A DNA stretch of 64,000 bases from NCBI GenBank assembly GCA_034926605.1, contig JAYFQV010000013.1, positions 149,566 through 213,565 on the forward strand, in the 5' to 3' direction. Source of the DNA: CALXXL01 sp034926605. Its GTDB lineage: Bacteria; Verrucomicrobiota; Lentisphaeria; Victivallales; Victivallaceae. How positions within the stretch are numbered: the first letter of the stretch is position 1; every line of letters starts with the position of its first letter. The notes beneath the pieces are model-generated. The model saw only the letters and a program-made list of their open reading frames with translations, was not told the origin of the DNA and did not search any database. This document shows, piece by piece, positions 41,692-50,546 of the stretch. The position numbers and the translations under genes were made by a program.

Positions 41692-43050
41692 TTATTCGTA
41701 GCGAAGCGCCTCGATCGGGTCAAGCTTGGCCGCTTTCCACGCCGGATAGAATCCAAAGACCACCCCGACCGCCGCCGAAACGCCGAACGCGGCGATCACC
41801 ACCGTCAACGACGATTCTATCGGCCAGCCGTTGATCATATGAACCAGCTCCGCCGCGCCATGGCCCAGCATTATACCGAGCAGGCCGCCGACCAGACACA
41901 GCATGATCGCCTCGGTCAGGAATTGTTTGAGTATGTCGCGCGAACGCGCCCCGACCGCCATGCGCAGCCCGATCTCGCGGGTACGTTCGGTGACCGAAAC
42001 CAGCATGATGTTCATAATGCCGACGCCGCCGACTATCAGCGAGATGAGCGCCACCGCCAACAGCAGATTGCTCATCATGCCGGTGGTGCTGGTAAGGGTG
42101 GTCATGAATTCGGCGGAATTGCGCACCCAGAAATCGTCGTCGTCATGCGGGCCGATATTATGGCGATCGCGCAGCAGCGAAGTCAGCTCGGCACTGGCGG
42201 CGGTGACCTTTTCAGGGGAAGCAGCCGAAACCATGATCTGATTTATCTCGGTGAATTTCGGAACCAGCAGGGTATCCTCTTCGAGATTCTCGCTTTGCTC
42301 CGGATAGAACGCCAGACCGCTGGTGGCGTAAAAGTCGCTGGGCGAGGTGCTCGCCTTGCTGGTGGTGTTGGTGGCGGTGCCGGAACGCAGACCGGTCAGG
42401 CGCGAACGCGCGGTGGTCCACGGAAGCACAACCACGTCGTCCTCGTCCATGCCCATCATATTGGAGCCCTTCTTGGCCAGCACGCCGATGATGCGGAAGC
42501 TCACGTTCTTGATGCGCACCTGGCTGTCAACCGGCGAAGCTCCGCCGAACACTTCGTTGACGATGGTCTGCCCGACCAGGCACACACTGGCGCCGGAGTT
42601 CATTTCGGCCTCGGTGAAGCAGCGGCCGTCGGTGACCTTCCAGTCACGAATTTTAAGGTAATCGGGAGCGGTGCCCACGATCGACCGCGGCGTCCAGTTC
42701 TTGCCGCCGAACACAAACTGGCCGGAGGCGCTCACTATCGGTACCGCGCAGGCGATGTTGGGGCATTCCCGCAGTATGGCGTCGCAATCGTCCGGGGTCA
42801 GGCTCATTGCGCTGCCGGCCTCCTGCCGCACTCCGCCCGGCGGATGCGGCGTGCCGGGCATCACCACCAGCGTGTTAACCCCCATCGACTCGATCGAATG
42901 GCGTATCGAATTGCTGGAGCCTTTGCCGATCTCCATCATGGTGATAACCGCCCCGATGCCTATAACAATGCCGAGCGTGGTAAGCATGGCGCGGGTGGGG
43001 TTGCGCCGCAGCGCCACCACCGACATATTAAAAGTACGCATGAATTTCAT
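41692..43050 (-). CDS. macB (permease): ABC exporter permease, MacB-type
   Basis: 452 residues with four membrane segments in the MacB/FtsX arrangement: one near the N-terminus ('LTTLGIVIGIGAVITM'), a large periplasmic domain (about 45-310), and three near the C-terminus with the FtsX motif 'RTREIGLRMAVGA'. No ATPase domain is attached; the partner is the separate ATPase upstream. It starts inside the end of that gene (ATGA). Possible cargo: macrolide, peptide or lipoprotein-type substrates. Confidence 0.9.
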   Translation of the reverse strand: MKFMRTFNMSVVALRRNPTRAMLTTLGIVIGIGAVITMMEIGKGSSNSIRHSIESMGVNTLVVMPGTPHPPGGVRQEAGSAMSLTPDDCDAILRECPNIACAVPIVSASGQFVFGGKNWTPRSIVGTAPDYLKIRDWKVTDGRCFTEAEMNSGASVCLVGQTIVNEVFGGASPVDSQVRIKNVSFRIIGVLAKKGSNMMGMDEDDVVVLPWTTARSRLTGLRSGTATNTTSKASTSPSDFYATSGLAFYPEQSENLEEDTLLVPKFTEINQIMVSAASPEKVTAASAELTSLLRDRHNIGPHDDDDFWVRNSAEFMTTLTSTTGMMSNLLLAVALISLIVGGVGIMNIMLVSVTERTREIGLRMAVGARSRDILKQFLTEAIMLCLVGGLLGIMLGHGAAELVHMINGWPIESSLTVVIAAFGVSAAVGVVFGFYPAWKAAKLDPIEALRYE

Positions 43051-43730
43051 TTCAGCACTCCTTCCAGCAGACCGTCGCGCATTTTCACGTTGAGTTTGGC
43101 TCGCGCGGCCACATCGGCGTCATGGGTGACCAGAATGATGGTGATGCCTTCGGCGTTAAGCGCGTCGAACATCGCCATGATCTCCTCGCTGGTGTGCGAA
43201 TCGAGGTTGCCGGTCGGTTCGTCGGCGAACAGCACCGGGGGGTGGTTGACCAGCGCACGCGCGATGGCCACGCGCTGCTGCTGGCCGCCGGAAAGCTGCG
43301 ACGGGAAATGGTGCATCCGGTCGCTCAACCCCACCTTCTCCAGCATCTCCAATCCGCGGCGCTTCATCTGCGACGAGGATAAATGCGAGGCGGTGTACCC
43401 CAGCGGCATGGTCACATTGTCCAGCGCCGTGGTGCGGGCAAGCAGATTGAACGACTGGAACACAAAACCTATCTTATGATTGCGGATCAGCGCACGCGCG
43501 TCGCCGGAAAGCGACCCGACCTCTTCGCCGTCGAGCCAGTACTCGCCGCCGGTGGGGCGGTCGAGACAGCCGAGGATGTTCATCAACGTACTCTTGCCGG
43601 AACCGGACGCGCCGGTCAGCGCCACGTATTCGCCCTTCTCGATATCGAGGGTGATGCCATTGAGCACCGGAACGTCTATCTCGCCGACATGATATACCTT
43701 GGTGATGTTTTTAAGCTCGATAAAGCTCAT
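43047..43730 (-). CDS. ABC exporter ATPase, MacB/LolD-type
   Basis: 227 residues. Walker A GASGSGKST, Q-loop 'FVFQSF', signature LSGGQ, Walker B 'VLFADEP' and the H-loop 'LVTHD' are intact. Powers the permease encoded next, with which its stop overlaps; start overlaps the adaptor gene stop (ATGA). Confidence 0.95.
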   Translation of the reverse strand: MSFIELKNITKVYHVGEIDVPVLNGITLDIEKGEYVALTGASGSGKSTLMNILGCLDRPTGGEYWLDGEEVGSLSGDARALIRNHKIGFVFQSFNLLARTTALDNVTMPLGYTASHLSSSQMKRRGLEMLEKVGLSDRMHHFPSQLSGGQQQRVAIARALVNHPPVLFADEPTGNLDSHTSEEIMAMFDALNAEGITIILVTHDADVAARAKLNVKMRDGLLEGVLK

Positions 43731-45025
43731 TTCTTCTTGCTCCAGCCCGGCCGCGGCATTTTGGGCAGAAACGGGCTGCCCGCGTTGGCGTCGGCCGCCG
43801 GAGTGTCGGAAGACACCGTGGTGGCGCCGATCACCACATCGACACCTTCGCCAAGGCCTGAGACTATTTCGGTGTTGGTCCCGTCGTTCAGCCCCGTGGT
43901 GACCACCAGCGGCTTCAGCCGCCCGTCTTCAAGCGTCCACAGCAGCCGTTCGCCGTCTTTGAGTTCAAGGCTGTGATATTTCTCCGGAACCAGGGAGACA
44001 TCCGGCGTGAAACGCAGCGCCCCGTTCGGAACATACAGCACACCCTTGCGCCGGGCCAGAATGAAATCGACGTTGGCGGTGAGATATGGCATCAGCGTGC
44101 CGTCGGAATTGTCGGTGACGACTTCCGTCACAAACGTCACCACGTTCTGGGACATGGTGGCGTTGAGCCGGATTTTGTTGACCGATCCGGCGAACACCCG
44201 CCCCGGGAAGGAATCCACGGTGAATTCGACTTCCTGCCCCGGCCGGATGCTGCCGATGTCGGCTTCGTTGACCGACACCCAAACCTCCATCCGCTTCAGA
44301 TCCTTGGCTATCAGGAACAAACTTGGCGCGCTCATGGAAGAGTTCACCGTCTGCCCCACGTTCACCCGGCGGTCGATGATGACACCGTCCACCGGCGAGG
44401 TGATGACGCAATATTTCAGGTTCCACTGGTCGCGCTCGAGATTGGCCTGGGCCGCCTTAAGCTGGGCGTCGGCCTGCTTGAGCGCCGCCTGTTTGACCGA
44501 AATGTCGGCCACGCCACTGGCGTAGTCGGCCTTGGCGCTGTCGTAGTCGCTGCCGGCGATCACGCTCTTTGGCCCCAGTTTTTCAGCGCGTTTCCAGTTG
44601 GCGTCGGCCAGCTCGAGCTTCGCCTGACTTACCGCCAGATTGGCCCGGGCATTGGCCACCTGCGCCTCGCATTGCGCCACCTGCGCCTCCGCGCTTTTGA
44701 CGGACGCGGCATACAGGGCGTCATCGATCCGGGCCAGCACGGTACCGGCGGTCACCCGCGAACAGTAATCGACCTGACGGCCCTCGGTGTCGGTACCGAG
44801 CGTAGTGACCATGCCGCCGACCTGCGCCCCGACATTCACCAGTTCCTCCGGTTCCACCGTGCCGGTGGCGCTGATCACGCTTTTGAGGTCGCCGCGTGTC
44901 GTCTTGGCGGTGGAATACGTCACTTGGCTCTTTACTGTGGAAAACTGTCGATAGACAAAATAAGCCGCCGCCAGCACCACCACTAAAAGCACGCACCACT
45001 TCAGAAGTTTATACACGAATTTCAT
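43727..45025 (-). CDS. macA: periplasmic adaptor protein of the MacA/HlyD family
   Basis: 432 residues from ATG 45025 (preceded by AAGGGGGG); in-frame ATG 45040 and TTG 45046 are alternatives. One N-terminal membrane anchor ('WCVLLVVVLAAAYFVY'), lipoyl-type strands around 'VGAQVGG', a central coiled-coil hairpin (about 110-200, 'AEAQVAQCEAQVANARANLAVSQAKLE') and barrel domains. It should bridge the inner-membrane ABC pair to an outer-membrane channel, whose gene is not seen. Ends 4 bases into the ATPase gene. Confidence 0.9.
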   Translation of the reverse strand: MKFVYKLLKWCVLLVVVLAAAYFVYRQFSTVKSQVTYSTAKTTRGDLKSVISATGTVEPEELVNVGAQVGGMVTTLGTDTEGRQVDYCSRVTAGTVLARIDDALYAASVKSAEAQVAQCEAQVANARANLAVSQAKLELADANWKRAEKLGPKSVIAGSDYDSAKADYASGVADISVKQAALKQADAQLKAAQANLERDQWNLKYCVITSPVDGVIIDRRVNVGQTVNSSMSAPSLFLIAKDLKRMEVWVSVNEADIGSIRPGQEVEFTVDSFPGRVFAGSVNKIRLNATMSQNVVTFVTEVVTDNSDGTLMPYLTANVDFILARRKGVLYVPNGALRFTPDVSLVPEKYHSLELKDGERLLWTLEDGRLKPLVVTTGLNDGTNTEIVSGLGEGVDVVIGATTVSSDTPAADANAGSPFLPKMPRPGWSKKK

Positions 45026-45049
45026 TAGCCCCCCTTTCATAAACAAATA

Positions 45050-45075
45050 CAGGCGTTTACCGGAATAAACGCCTG
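45050..45075 (-). terminator. terminator of the kinase-to-beta-lactamase operon
   Basis: CAGGCGTTTA (45050-45059) pairs perfectly with TAAACGCCTG (45066-45075); on the minus strand it is followed by TATTTGTTT. It ends the operon and precedes macA. Confidence 0.7.
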
Positions 45076-45103
45076 CAAGGGTGATTTTATTGTAACTTCA
45101 ACC

Positions 45104-45982
45104 TCAGAATTTGCCACCCATCGCTTTGAATACCGCCAGCGAAAGCTTGCCTATGAAGTCGCGGGCGTCGGCGTTGCTGGTACAGTTGCGGGTCATAACG
45201 GTAAGCACATAATCGTTGCCCTCAACCCAGAAAATTCCGGTCTCATGCTCAAGACAGTCCAGCGAGCCGGACTTGTGCGCCACCACCAGATCCTCCGGCA
45301 TGTAGCGCTTGAACGACTCGATGTCTTTCTGCATGTTAAGCATGCGGATCATCTCCTCGCTGGCGTTCCGGCTGATCAGACGGCGCTCGCCGATCGCAAC
45401 CATAAGCTGGTCCAGATCGTTCGCGCTGGTGTAATTCTGCTTTCCGGCCTTCACCGCCTCCCAGTCCAGCATCTTGCGCTGAAGGCTGGTGGCTTTCAGT
45501 CCGAGTTCGGAACCCAGCTTGTTAACCGAATCCATGCCGACCAGATCGATCAGAACGTTGGTGGCGGTGTTGTCGCTTTCGATTATCATCATGGTGGCGA
45601 GGTCGCGCAGCGTATAGTTATCCTGTTCAAGGCAACCGATTATGCTGTCGGCCAGCTTGGCCTCCTGCGGCACCGGCACGCGCTGTTCCAGCGAAAGATT
45701 GCCGGCTTCCACCTGCCGCATGATCTCGGCCAGTATCAACACTTTGATGGTGCTTGCCGACGGCATCTGCACCTGCGAATTGCTGCTGTAAAGCCGCTCT
45801 CCGGAAGAAAGTCTGGTCAGAACCACCGCCACCTCGCCCGGGGCTTCCGGAAGCAGCCGTCTGATCGCCTGCGGCGCGGGCTCCTTGTCAACGCAGTTCC
45901 CGGCGTCCGGCCGACTGCCGGAACCGGCGACGCATCCGGCGGCACAACAGGCCGCCGCCAGCAGCATAATCTTCGACTTCAT
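45104..45982 (-). CDS. class A beta-lactamase-fold lipoprotein
   Basis: 292 residues. Lipobox CAAGC (Cys17) anchors it to the membrane. Active-site motifs: STIK (Ser77, Lys80), SDN (136-138) and KSG (237-239); a glutamate (Glu175) in the omega-loop-like 'DWEAVKAG' may correspond to the deacylating Glu166. It could hydrolyse beta-lactams or act as a peptidase or cell-wall-sensing protein. Last gene of the eight-gene operon, overlapping pyrH by ATGA. Confidence 0.85.
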   Translation of the reverse strand: MKSKIMLLAAACCAAGCVAGSGSRPDAGNCVDKEPAPQAIRRLLPEAPGEVAVVLTRLSSGERLYSSNSQVQMPSASTIKVLILAEIMRQVEAGNLSLEQRVPVPQEAKLADSIIGCLEQDNYTLRDLATMMIIESDNTATNVLIDLVGMDSVNKLGSELGLKATSLQRKMLDWEAVKAGKQNYTSANDLDQLMVAIGERRLISRNASEEMIRMLNMQKDIESFKRYMPEDLVVAHKSGSLDCLEHETGIFWVEGNDYVLTVMTRNCTSNADARDFIGKLSLAVFKAMGGKF

Positions 45983-46692
45983 TCCCCCTCCTTTGACACC
46001 AGAGTTCCGGCGGACAGATCGCCGGCAAGCACCCGCCCAAGACTGGACGGATCGAAAAAGTCAAACACCACAATCGGCAGGTCACGGTCGCGGCACAGAG
46101 AAAAAGCCGACTGATCCATGATCTTCAGATTGCGCGAGATAGCCTCGTCATAGCTGAGGCGGTCAAACCGGACGGCGGTTGGATCTTTCTTGGGATCGGC
46201 GGTGTATATGCCGTCCACCTTGGTGGCCTTCAGCACCGCGTCGCAGTCCATTTCCAGCGCGCGCAGCGCCGCGGTGGTGTCGGTGGTGAAAAACGGGCAG
46301 CCGGTACCGCCGGAAAAGATGACCACCTTACCGGCGTCCATGGCCTCCAACGCCTTGCGACGATCGAAACGGGGAGCGATCGGCTCCATCGCCACGGAGC
46401 AGAACAGCTCGGCGGGAACCCCGGCGGCGCGGAAATAGTCCGCCAGACACAGGCCGTTCATAACGGTACCCAGCATCCCCATATAGTCGGCGGTAACCGG
46501 GTCCATCCCGGCACCCATCACGCCGCGCCAGATATTGCCGGCGCCGACCACCAGTGCGATGCTCGCGCCGCCCTCAACCGCCGACTTGACAGTCTGCACC
46601 ACATGGCGCACCGCGCCAGCCTCGTAGCCGTGCTCCTGTTTGCCCTTCAAGGTTTCCCCGGAAATCTTGAGCAGCACCCGCTTGAACTTCAT
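45979..46692 (-). CDS. pyrH: uridylate kinase (UMP kinase)
   Basis: 237 residues. 'KISGETLKG' start, 'VGAGNIWRG', 'FFTTDTTAALRALE' and 'ATKVDGIY' are the amino-acid-kinase motifs of bacterial UMP kinase. It forms UDP for RNA and sugar-nucleotide synthesis. In most bacteria the gene sits with rpsB-tsf-frr; here it is between pncC and a beta-lactamase-fold gene, overlapping both by four bases. Confidence 0.96.
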   Translation of the reverse strand: MKFKRVLLKISGETLKGKQEHGYEAGAVRHVVQTVKSAVEGGASIALVVGAGNIWRGVMGAGMDPVTADYMGMLGTVMNGLCLADYFRAAGVPAELFCSVAMEPIAPRFDRRKALEAMDAGKVVIFSGGTGCPFFTTDTTAALRALEMDCDAVLKATKVDGIYTADPKKDPTAVRFDRLSYDEAISRNLKIMDQSAFSLCRDRDLPIVVFDFFDPSSLGRVLAGDLSAGTLVSKEGE

Positions 46693-47168
46693 TTATCACT
46701 CTCCGTTATGGTTTCAATTAAAAGCGAGATCGCGCGATCGACCGCCATACGGCGCACACTCTGCCGCGTTCCCTCGAAATGTTTCTGTTCCATCCTGAAA
46801 CTCACCGGCGTGGCCGCGGCGATCCACACCGTGCCAACCGGTTTGTCCGGCGTTCCGCCGGCCGGCCCGGCAACACCGGTGGTAGAAAACGCGCAGTCGG
46901 CGGCAAACCTCGACCGCGCCCCCTGCGCCATCGCCTTCGCACACTCGGCGCTGACCGCGCCATATTCTTCAAGTATATCCTCGCGTACGCCCAGCGCGCG
47001 GACTTTCGCCTCGTTGGCGTAGGCCACCACGCCGCCCTTGTACACCTCGGAGGCGCCGGGAACGTCGACTATATCCGAAGCCGCCATCCCGCCGGTACAC
47101 GACTCGGCGGTGGCCAGGCTCCACCCGTGCTTCTCCAAAAGTTTCAACAGTTTTTCAGCTTCGCTCAT
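46689..47168 (-). CDS. pncC: nicotinamide-nucleotide amidohydrolase (CinA C-terminal family)
   Basis: 159 residues, the stand-alone CinA domain. 'TAESCTGGM' opening, 'VVAYANEAK', 'STTGVAGPAGGTPDKPVGTVWIA' core. It deamidates NMN in pyridine nucleotide salvage. Overlaps ktrA and pyrH (ATGA both sides). Confidence 0.93.
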   Translation of the reverse strand: MSEAEKLLKLLEKHGWSLATAESCTGGMAASDIVDVPGASEVYKGGVVAYANEAKVRALGVREDILEEYGAVSAECAKAMAQGARSRFAADCAFSTTGVAGPAGGTPDKPVGTVWIAAATPVSFRMEQKHFEGTRQSVRRMAVDRAISLLIETITESDK

Positions 47169-47815
47169 TTTTGAAACAAGTCCATGATAGCTTTTTCCTG
47201 GCCGATGACCGTAAGCTGGTCGCCCTTGTTCAATATCACGTCGGGGTTCCAGACCGTCTCGATATTGCCGCCCGGCTTCTTGAGCAGCAGCACGGTTACA
47301 TTATGCTTGTTGCGCAGATCGAGGTCCTTGATCGACTTGCCGTTCATCGTGTCCGGCACCAGCACGTCGGCGATGAAGGCGCCTTTGAATTCGAACATGT
47401 CGCGGATATTGTCCATCGACAAATTCCGGGCCAGCCGCTCGGCCACGTCCTGTTCCGGTTCGATCACCTCATCCGCGCCCAACCGGAGCAGAATGCGCTT
47501 CTGCACCGATGAATTGGTCTTTACGATCACCCGCCCGGCCCCCTCCTGTTTAAGAAAGGTCAGCGCCATGATCTGCGCTTCGAAATGGGTGGACATGCAG
47601 AGCACCACCGCATCGAACTTCTTGACATTCAACTCCTTGATGACATCGGGGTTGGTGACGTCTCCCACCAGGGCCTCGGTCACGTCGTCCTTGACCGACA
47701 TCACCAGCTCCTTGTCAACGTCCACCGCCACCACACTGTTGCCGTTTACCGACAACTCCCGCGCCAGCCGGATTCCGAATCCGCCCAGCCCGAAGATAGC
47801 GTAACTGCCTTTCAT
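47165..47815 (-). CDS. ktrA: TrkA/KtrA regulatory subunit of K+ uptake
   Basis: 216 residues. RCK_N Rossmann domain 'IFGLGGFGIRLARELS' with the acidic 'VDVDKE' nucleotide end, and a C-terminal RCK_C domain (about 135-216). It gates the adjacent KtrB channel in response to ATP/ADP or NAD(H). Confidence 0.94.
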   Translation of the reverse strand: MKGSYAIFGLGGFGIRLARELSVNGNSVVAVDVDKELVMSVKDDVTEALVGDVTNPDVIKELNVKKFDAVVLCMSTHFEAQIMALTFLKQEGAGRVIVKTNSSVQKRILLRLGADEVIEPEQDVAERLARNLSMDNIRDMFEFKGAFIADVLVPDTMNGKSIKDLDLRNKHNVTVLLLKKPGGNIETVWNPDVILNKGDQLTVIGQEKAIMDLFQK

Positions 47816-47830
47816 ATTGCCAACCTCCTT

Positions 47831-49132
47831 TTACCCGATCAAAATCCGTTCTTCCGGATACTTCAGCAGCGTCTGCTTCTCCTGTCCCAGCAGGAACAGG
47901 AATATCGTGAACGGCCCCACCCGTCCGATGAACATATATGCCACCAGCAGCAGACGCGCCACCGTGCTCGATTCCACCGAAAACCCCAACGACAGCCCAA
48001 CCGTACCCAGCGCCGAGGCCGTTTCGAAAAGCGTCTTGTCGGTTCCCATCCCCGATATAGCCGCCAGAACAATGGTGCCGATCACCGTCAGCACCACATA
48101 GATGTTTATCATGGTAAACGCTTTAAAAATATTGGCCACCGGAATTTCGCGATGAAACACCACCAGCTTGCTGTTGCCTTTGATCGTGTTGTACACCGCC
48201 ATAACCGCCAGCGCCACCGCCGGCACCTTGATGCCGCCGCCGGTGGAACCGGGCGCCGCGCCGATCAGCATCAGCACGATAAGCACCGCCACCGTGCCGG
48301 GACTCAACATCGACATCGGAACCGAGTTGAACCCGGCGGTGCGTGCGGTAACCGACATGAAAAACGCGTCCAGCCATCCCACCGGATGCCGCAACTGGCA
48401 CCCTTTTATCGCCAGACAGCCGCCGACAAGCAGCACCGCCGTGGCAACCAGCACCACCTTGGTATGCGCCGCGAGCCGCCGGCCGGAACGGTAGCGGGCC
48501 ACGTCGTAGACCACATAAATGCCGAGACCGCCAAGTACGATCAGCCCGGCCATGACCAGCTTGATATAGGGGGTCTGCCCCACCAGACTGGTGTCGAACG
48601 GACTCAACCCGGCGTTGCAAAAGGCGCTGACCGCATGGAACAACCCCAGATATGCCGCCTCCAGCGCACCGTGCCCCGCCAGATAGAACGCCGGCCCCAG
48701 CAGCAGCCAGCCGGTGAACTCCACCACGGCGGTGTATATTATAATGTTGCGCATCAGATCCTCAACGCGGCGCATTGAAAAATCGTCGTTAAGACTCGAC
48801 AGAATCAGCGTGTTGGAAAAACTGAAGGTCCGCCCCAGCAGCAGGATGATGAACGCGCTCAAAGACATGAATCCCAGCCCGCCAAGCTGGATCAGACATA
48901 GAATAACCCCCTGCCCGAACCCGTTGAACCCGGAAACCGGCACCGTGGTCAGCCCGGTCACGCAACTTGCGCTGGTGGCGGTGAACAGCGCGTCCACCCA
49001 GCTTACGCCCACCCCGCCGTGCGTGGCGAACGGCAGCTTCAGCAGCAGCGTACCGACGGCGATAAGCGCCAGGAACGACACCATGAACAGAAGCTGCCCG
49101 CGCCTGATCGGATTCCTTTTGCGTTTCATCAT
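47831..49132 (-). CDS. ktrB: TrkH/KtrB K+ channel subunit
   Basis: 433 residues from ATG 49132 (49129 is also possible). About ten membrane segments with filter-type sequences such as 'TATSASCVTGLTTV' and 'AVSAFCNAGLSPFD', 'TARTAGFNSV', 'GTVGLSLGF', the four M1-P-M2 repeats of the Trk/Ktr family. A 15-base gap separates it from ktrA. Ribosome site weak (GGGTGAT, shared with the marC stop). Confidence 0.93.
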   Translation of the reverse strand: MMKRKRNPIRRGQLLFMVSFLALIAVGTLLLKLPFATHGGVGVSWVDALFTATSASCVTGLTTVPVSGFNGFGQGVILCLIQLGGLGFMSLSAFIILLLGRTFSFSNTLILSSLNDDFSMRRVEDLMRNIIIYTAVVEFTGWLLLGPAFYLAGHGALEAAYLGLFHAVSAFCNAGLSPFDTSLVGQTPYIKLVMAGLIVLGGLGIYVVYDVARYRSGRRLAAHTKVVLVATAVLLVGGCLAIKGCQLRHPVGWLDAFFMSVTARTAGFNSVPMSMLSPGTVAVLIVLMLIGAAPGSTGGGIKVPAVALAVMAVYNTIKGNSKLVVFHREIPVANIFKAFTMINIYVVLTVIGTIVLAAISGMGTDKTLFETASALGTVGLSLGFSVESSTVARLLLVAYMFIGRVGPFTIFLFLLGQEKQTLLKYPEERILIG

Positions 49133-49133
49133 A

Positions 49134-49730
49134 TCACCCAAGCCAAATATTACGCACGCCCACAACTATCATCTGGCCGGCCAGCGCCGCCAGAAACAAG
49201 CCGGTTATGCGGCTCAACACCCGGATCACCTCATCGCCCATGATCCGGTGCAGGAAACTGGCGAACACCAGCATCCCGCCGTATATCGCCACCGCCGCGG
49301 TCACCGCCGCGGTGAAACCAAGCATGCCTACCAATGTTGAATTTTCGACGGCGTAGATCATAATCATACCGATCATGCCCGGCCCCACCGAGAACGGAAT
49401 CGCCAGCGGCACAATACTGAAATCCCCGCCGGACGGTCTGGCGTCCTTGGTGGACGGCGACCCGGCGATACAGCCAAGCGCGGTTATGAACAAAGTTACC
49501 CCGGCCCCTATCCGGAACCCGTCAAGCGTGACGCCAAGCACCTTGAACAGCGGACTGCCGAGAAAGAAGAAGATCATCGACAGTATCCACACCCACAGCG
49601 TGCATTTGACCGCTATCCGCCGCTTCCGGCACTCTTCCATTCCGTCGGTGAAGTTCAGGAACATTGCCAGACCGAAAAACGGCGTCAGCATCCACAGCAT
49701 CTTAACCATCATGGTCAGAATCGCGATCAT
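49134..49730 (-). CDS. MarC family membrane protein
   Basis: 198 residues with six predicted membrane helices and the family motif 'LDGFRIGAGVTLFITALG' and 'PLAIPFSVGPGMI'. Function of MarC-type proteins is unproven (once linked to multiple antibiotic resistance). Within the operon its stop lies one base before the ktrB ATG. Confidence 0.88.
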   Translation of the reverse strand: MIAILTMMVKMLWMLTPFFGLAMFLNFTDGMEECRKRRIAVKCTLWVWILSMIFFFLGSPLFKVLGVTLDGFRIGAGVTLFITALGCIAGSPSTKDARPSGGDFSIVPLAIPFSVGPGMIGMIMIYAVENSTLVGMLGFTAAVTAAVAIYGGMLVFASFLHRIMGDEVIRVLSRITGLFLAALAGQMIVVGVRNIWLG

Positions 49731-49742
49731 ATCCCGATGTCC

Positions 49743-50546
49743 TTAAAATGTCAAAGGTTCAAATCTGAAGCGCCCTTCCAGCGGCTCGCTTGTTATCAGT
49801 ATCGCCTGCGAATTGGCCGATATGCTGCCGGACACACATTCGCCGTGCCCCGCTCCGTCCACCCGCAGCTGCGGCCGGTGCACATGCCCCGCCAGCGACA
49901 GGTCTATCGAGCCGTTTGCCACCAGCTTCCACAGCGACTTCTGTCCCAGCATCCGGTGCCGCAGCCGCAGCCAGGGATGCTCCTCGACCAGCGGAAAATG
50001 ATTCACCAATATCCGCTGACGCCGCTTCGGTTCCGCGCACATATCCGACACTTTTGTCAGGTCGGCCTTTCGCACCCGCCCCCATGAACACAGAATATTG
50101 CTGGGGAAACTGGTGTTCAGCATTATGAAGTCGCAATCACCGATGTTCCGCACAAACGGCATGTCGGCCAGTTTGTACGAACCGCGGCTCAGGTACTCCA
50201 CCATATCGTTGACCGCTCCGACGCATTCCGACCGCTTCACATAACAGTCATGATTGCCCGGCGTGTACAGTATCGGCACTCCGGACTCCACCAGCGGCGC
50301 CAGCAACCCGCGGATCCGCGAGAATTCGCCCGGCTGGCCGGTGCTGGTAAGGTCGCCGGTACAAACCACCACGTCCACCGGGTGCGCAACCGCCCATTCC
50401 ACCAGCTTCTCCAGCTTTTCCAGTTTGAACTTGAATCTGCGCCGGAAATGATAGTTGAACACCCCGATGATCCGCTTATCAAAATAGGCCCGCAGGCTTT
50501 CGGCGGGGCCTCCGGCGTGCGGGTCGGAAAAATGCAGAATCCTCAT
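49743..50546 (-). CDS. metallophosphoesterase
   Basis: 267 residues. Calcineurin-like motifs are complete: DPHAGG (Asp/His), 'VVCTGDLTSTG', 'TPGNHDCY', 'VNHFPLVEEH' and 'LAGHVHRP'. A two-metal phosphoesterase or nuclease of unknown substrate. Overlaps the kinase stop (ATGA), so is co-translated with it. Confidence 0.9.
   Translation of the reverse strand: MRILHFSDPHAGGPAESLRAYFDKRIIGVFNYHFRRRFKFKLEKLEKLVEWAVAHPVDVVVCTGDLTSTGQPGEFSRIRGLLAPLVESGVPILYTPGNHDCYVKRSECVGAVNDMVEYLSRGSYKLADMPFVRNIGDCDFIMLNTSFPSNILCSWGRVRKADLTKVSDMCAEPKRRQRILVNHFPLVEEHPWLRLRHRMLGQKSLWKLVANGSIDLSLAGHVHRPQLRVDGAGHGECVSGSISANSQAILITSEPLEGRFRFEPLTF

Noticed and set aside
45104..45982. Acquired antibiotic resistance beta-lactamase
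   Set aside because: It sits in a chromosomal operon with pyrH and pncC and has no mobile-element signs; fold family is clear but resistance function is not.
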